Made by a program: the position numbers and the translations under genes. DNA of 60,567 nucleotides from Lachnospiraceae bacterium UBA3850 (GTDB lineage: Bacteria > Bacillota > Clostridia > Lachnospirales > Lachnospiraceae): contig DGHK01000058.1 in the NCBI GenBank assembly GCA_002392655.1, positions 1 to 60,567 on the forward strand, in the 5' to 3' direction. This document shows, one piece after another, positions 1-7,007 of this stretch. Numbering within the stretch: the first letter of the stretch is position 1; each line of letters begins with the position of its first letter. Under the pieces are notes generated by a model. It did no database searches and was not told the origin of the DNA. It saw only the letters and a program-made list of their open reading frames with translations.

Positions 1-441
1 ATAATCGTTTTTGAACATTTAGACCGTAATGGAAAGAAAAGTGGCTCAAAGAAGCAAAGACTGCATATGTGGCGAAGTCAGTATGTGCAGTCAATGGTAG
101 AGAATAAAGCACACAGACATGGAATGCGAATAAGTCATATATGTGCATGGGGAACGAGCAGACTGGCATTCGATGGAAGTGGAAGAGTTCTTCGTGGCAA
201 AGAGGCAGATCTTAAATGCTATAGTCTTTGCAGATTTTCAAATGGAAAAGTATATAACTCAGATCTATCTGCATCTTATAACATAGGAAGCAGATATTAT
301 GTACGAGAAATATTAAAATCCTTGCCTGCGAAGGAGAGGTTGGAACTTGAGGCAAAAGTTCCTCAGGTCACCAGGAGAAGCACCTGCACATTATCTACAC
401 TAATTAACCTGAATGCGGAGCTTATGTCTATTGTGGCATAA
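1..441 (+). CDS. tnpB: TnpB-type RNA-guided nuclease of an IS200/IS605 element (3' part; 5' end outside window)
   Basis: The reading frame is open from base 1 and ends at 441, so only about the last 146 residues are present. The fragment starts in the second RuvC block (VFEHLD, with its catalytic Glu) and carries the third (YNSDLSASYNIG, with its Asp), both diagnostic of TnpB/OrfB. The usual CxxC...CxxC zinc ribbon between them is not recognisable; single Cys residues lie at HICAWGTS and KCYSLCRF, as in some Firmicutes subfamilies. TnpB proteins are known as RNA-guided DNA nucleases that favour retention of their transposon. The right-end hairpin follows at 524-543. Whether the gene is intact cannot be judged because the 5' part and any tnpA are outside the window. 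Confidence 0.85.
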   Translation: MIVFEHLDRNGKKSGSKKQRLHMWRSQYVQSMVENKAHRHGMRISHICAWGTSRLAFDGSGRVLRGKEADLKCYSLCRFSNGKVYNSDLSASYNIGSRYYVREILKSLPAKERLELEAKVPQVTRRSTCTLSTLINLNAELMSIVA

Positions 442-552
442 GTATCTGAGTTTAGGTTGTATCTGTAGTAATGTAGTTCCCGTCTTCTAAAGAGACTACG
501 TGTAGAAATGCATTTATGGGAAGCACGCGACTTCAGTCGTGTGAGGTTTCAC
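442..552 (+). mobile_element. Right end of IS200/IS605-type element with terminal hairpin; putative omegaRNA 3' scaffold
   Basis: After the tnpB stop there is a non-coding stretch ending in a hairpin at 524-543 (CACGCGAC / GTCGTGTG, loop TTCA, one G-T pair) and the sequence GAGGTTTCAC. This form (ACGCGACTT-AGTCGTGTGAGGTT) closely resembles, from memory, the right-end hairpin of ISDra2-like elements, which also forms the 3' end of the TnpB guide RNA. The exact boundary (about 550-552) is inferred. The bases after it would be the guide, that is the flanking host DNA. Confidence 0.7.
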
Positions 553-573
553 ATGGATCATGGTAAATGAGGG

Positions 574-602
574 TGGACAGAAAAAGGATAATCGGAGATA
601 AT
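574..602 (+). promoter_or_regulatory. Sigma-A-type promoter for the GH3 gene
   Basis: TGGACA (574-579), a 17-bp spacer and GATAAT (597-602) each differ from the consensus at one base. The predicted start near 609 leaves a leader of about 25 nt before the ATG at 634 and would exclude the upstream ATG at 613. The promoter lies only about 20 bp beyond the IS right end. Confidence 0.6.
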
Positions 603-633
603 AATTCTATCAATGCTGAATGGAGAATGCATT

Positions 634-3432
634 ATGGTTTTGGAATGGGATAAATATGAATCGCTTGCAAGACAGGCTGTAGGAGAGGGCGTGGTACTCC
701 TTAAAAATGACGGAGATGTCCTTCCGATTAAGAGGGATGCCAAACTCTCTATTTTTGGTCGTATGCAGAATAGATATTACAAGAGTGGAACAGGCTCAGG
801 TGGTATGGTAAATGTTCCAAAGGTCTGGAGTATCGTAGAGGGGCTTCAAGCCGAAGGAATCAGTCTGAGCGAGGAACTTCTCAGAATATATGCTCAGTTT
901 GAGGAGGAGCATCCATTTGATCCGGGAGTGGGCTTTGGAAATGAACCATGGTCTCAGCTTGAAATGGAGGTTTCTGAGGAACTCGTAAAAAAGGAAAGTG
1001 AAGAGTCGGATATAGCTCTTGTTATTATTGGACGTACTGCCGGAGAGGAACAGGATTATATCAATGAGAGAGGCGCATACAAGCTATCTGAAATAGAATC
1101 AGATCTGCTGAGAAAAGTCAGAGCTGCTTTTGACAAGGTTGTTCTTGTTATGAATGTAAGTGCCATCCTTGATATGAAGGAGATAGAAGAGATATCTCCG
1201 GATGCCATACTTTATGCTTGGCAGGGAGGCGAGGTTGGTGCTCTCGGATGTGTTGACGTCCTTATTGGAAATGTTTGTCCGAGCGGTCGTTTGACTGACT
1301 CTATTATTCGTAATATTGAGGACGCATCTGCATTTGGCCATTTCGGTGATACCGTAAGAAACTTTTATGAAGAGGACATTTATGTAGGTTATCGTTATTA
1401 CGAAACCTTTAACAAGGATGCTGTTATGTATCCGTTTGGCTTTGGGTTATCTTATACAAGCTTTGAGGTGATCCCGGAAGGAGTAAGCTCTGAAACTAAT
1501 GGCTCAATTAGTGTATCTGCAGAGGTTAAGAATACAGGATCAGTAGCCGGAAAAGAAGTGGTTCAGTTCTATGTATCAAAGCCACAGGGTAGGCTTGGAC
1601 AACCGGCACTCAGCCTTGTAGGATTCCAAAAGACTGAGATACTGAAGCCGGGTGAGAGCTGTCATCTCAAAATAGATATTAATCCATATAATCTATCCTC
1701 ATATGATGATTCAGGAGTAACAGGCTTTGAGGCTAGCTATGTAATAGAAGAAGGAGACTATATATTCTATGTTGGACAAAGTGTAAGAGACATAAAGGAA
1801 GCGGGAAGCTTTACTCAAAAAGAAACTGCTTTGCTTGAGAAGCTCAGTCATCAGATGGTTCCAAATGTCAGCTTTGAAAGAATCAAACCGGTTAGGGATG
1901 AAAGCACAGATAGTGTATATTCAATTGGTAAAGAAGAGGTTAAAGCTCTTCCTTTTTCTGATATAGATGAGGCTATGGCTGATAAGCCTGAGGCAAAGGA
2001 ATATACAGGTGACAAGGGAATTAAGCTTAAGGATGTACGAGATGGAAAAGCATCTATGGATGATTTCCTGGCACAGCTTTCAGACGAGGACCTGTCTGTG
2101 ATCATACGCGGAGAGGGAATGGGAAGTCCGAAGGTAACTCCCGGCACGGCTGCTGCTTTTGGTGGCCTCAGCCCAAGTCTTAAGAGCTTTGGCATTCCGG
2201 CAGGCTGCTGCTCGGATGGCCCAAGTGGAATGAGACTTGATTCGGGCTTTAGAGCATTTAGCCTTCCTAGCGGAACACTTCTGGCCTGCACATGGAATGA
2301 AGAACTTAACACCGGTCTCTATAGTATGCTTGGAATGGAAATGAATAAGAATGATGTTGATTTTCTGCTCGGTCCGGGTATGAATATTCATCGTTTCCCG
2401 CTTAACGGTAGGAATTTTGAATACTTCAGTGAGGATCCGCTTGTGACAGGTAAGATGGCAGCTGCTCAGATCAGAGGACTGAAAAAGAGTGGTGTGTCAG
2501 GAACTCTTAAGCATTTCTGTGGAAATAATCAGGAGACCTGCAGACATACAGAAGAAAATGTGATATCCGAAAGAGCTCTGAGAGAGATATATCTGAAGGG
2601 CTTTGAGATTGCAGTAACGGAAGCCGGTGCGGACTCTGTAATGACAACATACGGGCCGGTGAATGGAAGCTGGACGAACTCACGCCATGATCTGAATACA
2701 AATATTCTCAGAAAAGAGTGGGGCTTCAAGGGCATAGTAATGACAGACTGGTGGTCCAATATCGGTGATGTTGGAGACGTGGTTGATAAAACATCATTTT
2801 CAAGACTTGTTCTCGCACAAAATGATTTTTACGCTGTGTGCCCTGATGCATCAGTTAATTCTATGGGTGATGATACTCTTGATGCTTTAAGTAAAGGCAT
2901 AATTACCAGAGGTCAGCTTGTCAGAGCAGCAGGAAACATCTGTCAGGTTCTGATGAATACAAATGCCATGAAGAGACTTTGTAGTGAGGATTATAAGGTG
3001 GAGGTAATCGGCTTCACAGATGAACTCGAGAGTGAGGACTTATCTGACGTTGAATATTTTGAGATAGAAGATGGAACGGTTCTTGACCTTTCACAAATAG
3101 ATACTTCTAAGGGTGCAGTTTATTTCCTTGGCTTTGATGTAAAACAGAGAGGCTGTTACTATATGGATATGGTTGGACACTCCGATCTGTCAGAGCTTTC
3201 CCAGATACCTGTGGGAGTATTCTTCCAGGGGGTTCCTTGTGGAAGCTTCACTTTTCATGGTGGTGGCGAAGAGCTTAGTATCCGCAGAAAGATTTACTTC
3301 CATTCAAAGTACGGAGTTATGCGTCTCAAGTTTATGAATGGAGGGCTGGAACTAAAAGAGCTCAAGTTTACATTTGAAAGAATACCAAAGGAAGATGAAC
3401 CTTGGGAGAATTTTGAAGAGTATATCTGTTAA
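634..3432 (+). CDS. Glycoside hydrolase family 3 beta-glucosidase, circularly permuted domain order
   Basis: A 932-residue protein probably hydrolysing beta-linked glucosides (or xylosides) from plant-wall oligosaccharides in the cytoplasm; no signal peptide is visible. The domain order is reversed from most GH3 enzymes. The alpha/beta sandwich comes first (GVVLLKNDGDVLPI, residues about 1-260), then an Fn3-like domain (EVKNTGSVAGKEVVQFYV, about 280-380), then the catalytic TIM barrel (about 480-790; DGPSG, GRNFEYFSEDP, KHFCGNNQE). The nucleophile is Asp705 in GIVMTDWW. About 140 further residues follow with no domain I recognise. This order is known from Butyrivibrio and Ruminococcus enzymes. 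I start at ATG 634 because GGAG lies 8 nt upstream; the in-frame ATG at 613 has no ribosome site and would sit almost at the transcription start. Exact substrate is open. Confidence 0.93.
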   Translation: MVLEWDKYESLARQAVGEGVVLLKNDGDVLPIKRDAKLSIFGRMQNRYYKSGTGSGGMVNVPKVWSIVEGLQAEGISLSEELLRIYAQFEEEHPFDPGVGFGNEPWSQLEMEVSEELVKKESEESDIALVIIGRTAGEEQDYINERGAYKLSEIESDLLRKVRAAFDKVVLVMNVSAILDMKEIEEISPDAILYAWQGGEVGALGCVDVLIGNVCPSGRLTDSIIRNIEDASAFGHFGDTVRNFYEEDIYVGYRYYETFNKDAVMYPFGFGLSYTSFEVIPEGVSSETNGSISVSAEVKNTGSVAGKEVVQFYVSKPQGRLGQPALSLVGFQKTEILKPGESCHLKIDINPYNLSSYDDSGVTGFEASYVIEEGDYIFYVGQSVRDIKEAGSFTQKETALLEKLSHQMVPNVSFERIKPVRDESTDSVYSIGKEEVKALPFSDIDEAMADKPEAKEYTGDKGIKLKDVRDGKASMDDFLAQLSDEDLSVIIRGEGMGSPKVTPGTAAAFGGLSPSLKSFGIPAGCCSDGPSGMRLDSGFRAFSLPSGTLLACTWNEELNTGLYSMLGMEMNKNDVDFLLGPGMNIHRFPLNGRNFEYFSEDPLVTGKMAAAQIRGLKKSGVSGTLKHFCGNNQETCRHTEENVISERALREIYLKGFEIAVTEAGADSVMTTYGPVNGSWTNSRHDLNTNILRKEWGFKGIVMTDWWSNIGDVGDVVDKTSFSRLVLAQNDFYAVCPDASVNSMGDDTLDALSKGIITRGQLVRAAGNICQVLMNTNAMKRLCSEDYKVEVIGFTDELESEDLSDVEYFEIEDGTVLDLSQIDTSKGAVYFLGFDVKQRGCYYMDMVGHSDLSELSQIPVGVFFQGVPCGSFTFHGGGEELSIRRKIYFHSKYGVMRLKFMNGGLELKELKFTFERIPKEDEPWENFEEYIC

Positions 3433-3451
3433 ATAAGAGGAAAACTTGTTA

Positions 3452-4318
3452 ATGATAAATATTGATGCGGAAATATATAGAGAGTTTACATGTAAAGCTG
3501 ATAAGTGTAAGCATACCTGCTGCAGTGGCTGGGAAATTGATATAGATGATGACACTCTCGATTATTACAATGGCTTAGATACAGAGCTGGGAAATGAAAT
3601 AAGAAAGAATATATCCGGATGTGGTCAAGAGGGTGAGAGTGCAAGTTTTATGTTAACCACTGATGAGCGCTGTCCATTCCTAAAGGATGACGGACTTTGC
3701 AGGATAATAGAGGAGCTCGGGGATGATGGTCTGTGTGATATTTGCAGACTTCATCCAAGGTTTTATGAAAGTATAAATGATTATAATCTGGCCGGAGTCG
3801 GACTCAGCTGCGAAAAAGCAAGTGAACTTTTATTTGGTAAGAAGAGTCTGGATTTTATCATCTGTGGAAGTGAAAAGAAGATAAGTTTTACTGAGATTCT
3901 GGATTTACTTAAAATTAATATTTCGCATGACTATTTAAAACTATCATGTTTAGTGCCTGATTATCTGGCCGAAAGTAAGATAGAAAAAATATTAGATATA
4001 TTCTTTGAATCTGAGCCGATAGATGATAACTGGAAGAAGGAAGTGCAGCTTTTGAAAAATAGCTACAGGGATTATGTGACTGATCTGGAATTTGATAAAT
4101 ATGAAATCATATATCAGTATATAATTTTCAGACAGCTTGAGATGATCAGAATATACGGAACAAAGAAGATTATAGAATATGCAATTTACAGTATTATCTA
4201 TATAATGCTTTATGCGAAGTGTATTAATGATGATATAGAAGCAGTAAGAAGATGGTCTGAACAGATAGAGTATAATGAAGATAGTATGTCTTACTTTGAC
4301 AGCTGTATAGATTTATAA
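3452..4318 (+). CDS. fliB: Flagellin lysine-N-methylase (FliB family)
   Basis: A 288-residue protein with the FliB cysteine arrangement: an N-terminal CKADKCKHTCCSGW cluster, then CPFLKDDGLC, then CDICRLHPR near residue 105. These cysteines suggest an Fe-S cofactor. FliB proteins methylate lysines of flagellin, so the gene implies a flagellated host, although no flagellar genes lie nearby. The C-terminal 150 residues are helical and unconserved. It follows GH3 by 19 bp with an AAGAGG site. ATG 3452 and TTG 3446 are both possible starts; I prefer ATG. The family also includes members in non-flagellated species, so the substrate is not proven. Confidence 0.8.
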   Translation: MINIDAEIYREFTCKADKCKHTCCSGWEIDIDDDTLDYYNGLDTELGNEIRKNISGCGQEGESASFMLTTDERCPFLKDDGLCRIIEELGDDGLCDICRLHPRFYESINDYNLAGVGLSCEKASELLFGKKSLDFIICGSEKKISFTEILDLLKINISHDYLKLSCLVPDYLAESKIEKILDIFFESEPIDDNWKKEVQLLKNSYRDYVTDLEFDKYEIIYQYIIFRQLEMIRIYGTKKIIEYAIYSIIYIMLYAKCINDDIEAVRRWSEQIEYNEDSMSYFDSCIDL

Positions 4319-4371
4319 GATTTCCCGTAAGGGATGTGACACTAAAGCTAAAAAAAGGATACAAAACAGGA

Positions 4372-5514
4372 ATGAAAGAAATAACATATGACGAACTGAA
4401 AGAATTAAAAAAGGATTCTTACGTTTTGGTAGATATAAGAGATGAAGGACTTGTGTCATACGGAATGATTCGTGGTGCCATCAATGTTTATCTGGAGGAT
4501 ATCGATGAAAGTAAAGAGCTGATGGCTATTCCAAAGGATAAGAAGCTGATTTTCTATTGTGAGATTGGACGTATGTCGCGCGAGATAGATGATACGACTG
4601 AATGCCTGAAGGACAGAGAATGTTACAGCCTTGCAGAGGGATATGTCGGCTATGTCAGAGCAGGTATGAGAAGCGATGAGGATAAAGAGGAAAAGAAATC
4701 CCGAGCAGAAAAAAGTATACAGAAGAAGTTTCATAAGCAGCTTTTTTCTCCCTTTGCCAAAGCGTGCAAGACATATAAGCTAATTGAGGATGGAGACCAT
4801 ATCGCTGTATGCATCTCGGGAGGTAAGGATTCTATGCTTATGGCAAAACTGTTTCAGGAGATACAGCGTCATAGACAGATGGAGTTTGAACTGACATTTC
4901 TTGTTATGGATCCCGGATATAACAAAGAAAACAGGGCGTTGATTGAAAGCAATGCGGAGGCTCTCGGTATACCGATAACTATATTTGAAAGTACGATTTT
5001 TGATACAGTAGATACTATAGAAAAGAGCCCGTGTTATCTGTGTGCAAGGATGAGGCGTGGATATCTGTACAGTAAGGCGAAGGAGCTGGGGTGCAATAAA
5101 ATAGCACTGGGACATCACTTTGATGATGTTATTGAAACGATACTTATGGGTATGCTTCATGGTGCGCAGATTCAGACAATGATGCCCAAGCTTCATAGCA
5201 CCAATTTTGAAGGAATGGAGCTCATCAGACCGCTTTATCTAGTGAGGGAGAGTGATATATGTGCTTGGCGAGATTATAATGAATTACATTTCCTGCAGTG
5301 TGCGTGTCATTTTACTGATACATGTACTACGTGTCATGAGGATGGAACAACTTCCTCAAAGCGCCTTGAAACCAAGAAGCTTATAGCTGAACTAAAAAAG
5401 TCCAATCCTTTTGTTGAGTCAAATATATTTAGAAGTGTTGAAAATGTGAATCTGGATACAGTAATAGAATATAAGCAAAAAGGTGTTCGTCATAATTTTC
5501 TGGATGAATACTGA
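4372..5514 (+). CDS. Rhodanese domain fused to TtcA-like tRNA 2-thiolation ATPase
   Basis: A two-domain protein of 380 residues. Residues 1-100 form a rhodanese domain with Cys63 in the active-site loop CEIGRMSR. From about residue 120 comes a TtcA/TtuA-type PP-loop ATPase with SGGKDS at 149-154, a CxxC pair (PCYLCARMRR), GHHFDDVIET and a third cysteine site (LQCACHF) that could complete an Fe-S cluster. TtcA enzymes thiolate cytidine 32 of some tRNAs. The fused rhodanese suggests that sulfur is passed as a persulfide within one polypeptide. I start at ATG 4372 (AAGGA upstream); a GTG at 4336 would add 12 residues with no homology I recognise. It probably shares a transcript with the FliB gene 50 bp upstream. 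Confidence 0.8.
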   Translation: MKEITYDELKELKKDSYVLVDIRDEGLVSYGMIRGAINVYLEDIDESKELMAIPKDKKLIFYCEIGRMSREIDDTTECLKDRECYSLAEGYVGYVRAGMRSDEDKEEKKSRAEKSIQKKFHKQLFSPFAKACKTYKLIEDGDHIAVCISGGKDSMLMAKLFQEIQRHRQMEFELTFLVMDPGYNKENRALIESNAEALGIPITIFESTIFDTVDTIEKSPCYLCARMRRGYLYSKAKELGCNKIALGHHFDDVIETILMGMLHGAQIQTMMPKLHSTNFEGMELIRPLYLVRESDICAWRDYNELHFLQCACHFTDTCTTCHEDGTTSSKRLETKKLIAELKKSNPFVESNIFRSVENVNLDTVIEYKQKGVRHNFLDEY

Positions 5515-5547
5515 AAAATGCGGATGTTCTGAAACGTATCCTTATGT

Positions 5548-5578
5548 TGTTTCTGAAGGCTTATCAGAAGCCTTTCTT
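5548..5578. terminator. Weak hairpin between convergent genes, overlapping the lipase stop
   Basis: AAGGCTT-ATCAG-AAGCCTT forms a 7-bp stem between the convergent genes ending at 5514 (+) and 5564 (-). The lipase stop codon lies in the loop and its last residues are coded by one arm. The U-tract is weak on both strands, so termination here is only possible. Confidence 0.4.
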
Positions 5579-6886
5579 CCTCAGCTCATTTACAAGCTGT
5601 ACATAAAATTCTCTTACATCATAGCCTTTTATATTTTCACGGTTCAGATCGATCACATCACCATGGGATATACCTCTGTCATAAGGTGACTCTATCAAAG
5701 TAAAATTATCATCCAGTGGAAATGAATCTATGCCCACCAGACCATCGTTTTTATTATCGAAAAGTCCGACAAATCTGTTAGTCATGTTGAGTGGAAATCT
5801 TCCGCCGCACGGCTTCTTTAAAACGGATCCAAAGGACTGATGGAAAACGCTTTCGTGGTTGGGCATTTCTTTATTTAGTTCGGCGACCTTAGTTGATGTG
5901 AGGTCGGTAACTCCGGCTATAAAATCAGGATTTGGATCACCCAGTTTTTTGAGCGCTTTGTTATAACCACTTGATACTGCATCCTTTAATCCGTCGGGAG
6001 CTTTATTAAGCAGGTAGTCGGCAAATACACATCCGTGATTTGGTGTGTTGATCATGGAGAGGGATGCTATATACTTATCCATACCCAGATTTGAAATGGC
6101 ATATCTAGTATCTAAACCACCCTTTGAATGTGCGATAACATTTACTTTTTCACAACCGGTTTCTCTTATTATTTCCTCTATTCTTTCAACCAGCTCTGCA
6201 GCTGAATCGGGAACTGCGAGAGAAGAAGAATGGTTTCCGTAATAGATTGTGGCACCGTTCTTTATAAGCTCCTCAGGAACTCTTCCCCAGTAATTAAATG
6301 CTTCGAAATCTCTGAAGAATACTCCGTGTACCATAAGAAGCGGGTATTTTGTTTTGCAGATTTTTTCTTTTTCTCTTTCTTTATTCAGTATGAGCTTATC
6401 GTTTTCAAATTCTACTTCATCTCTGCATACCCTGATAATTTTTACAAGCATTACCAGATGCACGATAGGAATAAGTCCCAGTATCAGGCCTATCGCTCTG
6501 TATCTTATTCCGAGCTGACTTGAGGTTAAGTAGACGCGGCCGATACCACACCAGAAGACCAGTCCGAGAATCAGAACCAGGGATATAGCATTCAGAAGTA
6601 GTGGCTTTATAGCTACGCTAAACTTAAAGTAGCTTATCAGATAGTAAGCGATATCAAGAATAAGGTTTATCAGAAATATGATCAGCAGCCTGTAACCGTC
6701 TCTGATCCGGGACAGCTTTTTGCTTTGAAGCTTCTTACATAGGAGAGATGGGAAAAGAACTATGAATAAAGTAAAAAGAACAGTTATCCATATCGGGATT
6801 TTTACATCATGATTAATATCCAATATGTAGAAGTTTGAAAGAACACATAAAACTATAGAATTGAAAACGATGGTTAAATAACTCAT
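5564..6886 (-). CDS. Membrane-anchored lipase/esterase, alpha/beta-hydrolase fold
   Basis: A 440-residue protein whose first 160 residues contain about four or five hydrophobic segments. A class-2-lipase-like alpha/beta-hydrolase domain follows: MVHG near residue 190 for the oxyanion region, the nucleophile elbow AHSKG with Ser254, and SMINTPNHG after it. GISHGDV near the C-terminus probably supplies the catalytic His. It may act on membrane lipids or acylated glycans at the membrane; the substrate is unknown. AAGGAAGGTG precedes the ATG. It is transcribed divergently from the kinase gene at 7008 and stands alone on its strand. Confidence 0.75.
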   Translation of the reverse strand: MSYLTIVFNSIVLCVLSNFYILDINHDVKIPIWITVLFTLFIVLFPSLLCKKLQSKKLSRIRDGYRLLIIFLINLILDIAYYLISYFKFSVAIKPLLLNAISLVLILGLVFWCGIGRVYLTSSQLGIRYRAIGLILGLIPIVHLVMLVKIIRVCRDEVEFENDKLILNKEREKEKICKTKYPLLMVHGVFFRDFEAFNYWGRVPEELIKNGATIYYGNHSSSLAVPDSAAELVERIEEIIRETGCEKVNVIAHSKGGLDTRYAISNLGMDKYIASLSMINTPNHGCVFADYLLNKAPDGLKDAVSSGYNKALKKLGDPNPDFIAGVTDLTSTKVAELNKEMPNHESVFHQSFGSVLKKPCGGRFPLNMTNRFVGLFDNKNDGLVGIDSFPLDDNFTLIESPYDRGISHGDVIDLNRENIKGYDVREFYVQLVNELRKKGF

Positions 6887-6934
6887 AATACACCTTCCTT
6901 TTAAACAAGTATTATACTATAAACACAAGAATTA

Positions 6935-6943
6935 TGATATAAT
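6935..6943 (+). promoter_or_regulatory. Extended -10 promoter for the kinase block
   Basis: TGATATAAT is an extended -10 box (TGn plus TATAAT) 65 bp before the GTG start at 7008. No good -35 is seen at the right distance. On the opposite strand TATAAT occurs at 6911-6916, upstream of the lipase gene. Confidence 0.5.
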
Positions 6944-7007
6944 AACATAGATATCATAGCATCGGATCTTTATATACGATTTGTGATAAGGAGGCTGAAT
7001 CGGGAAA

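Noticed and set aside
1851..2312. 153-codon minus-strand frame inside the GH3 gene
   Set aside because: It is a shadow of the conserved GH3 barrel; Ser/Leu-rich and without a ribosome site.
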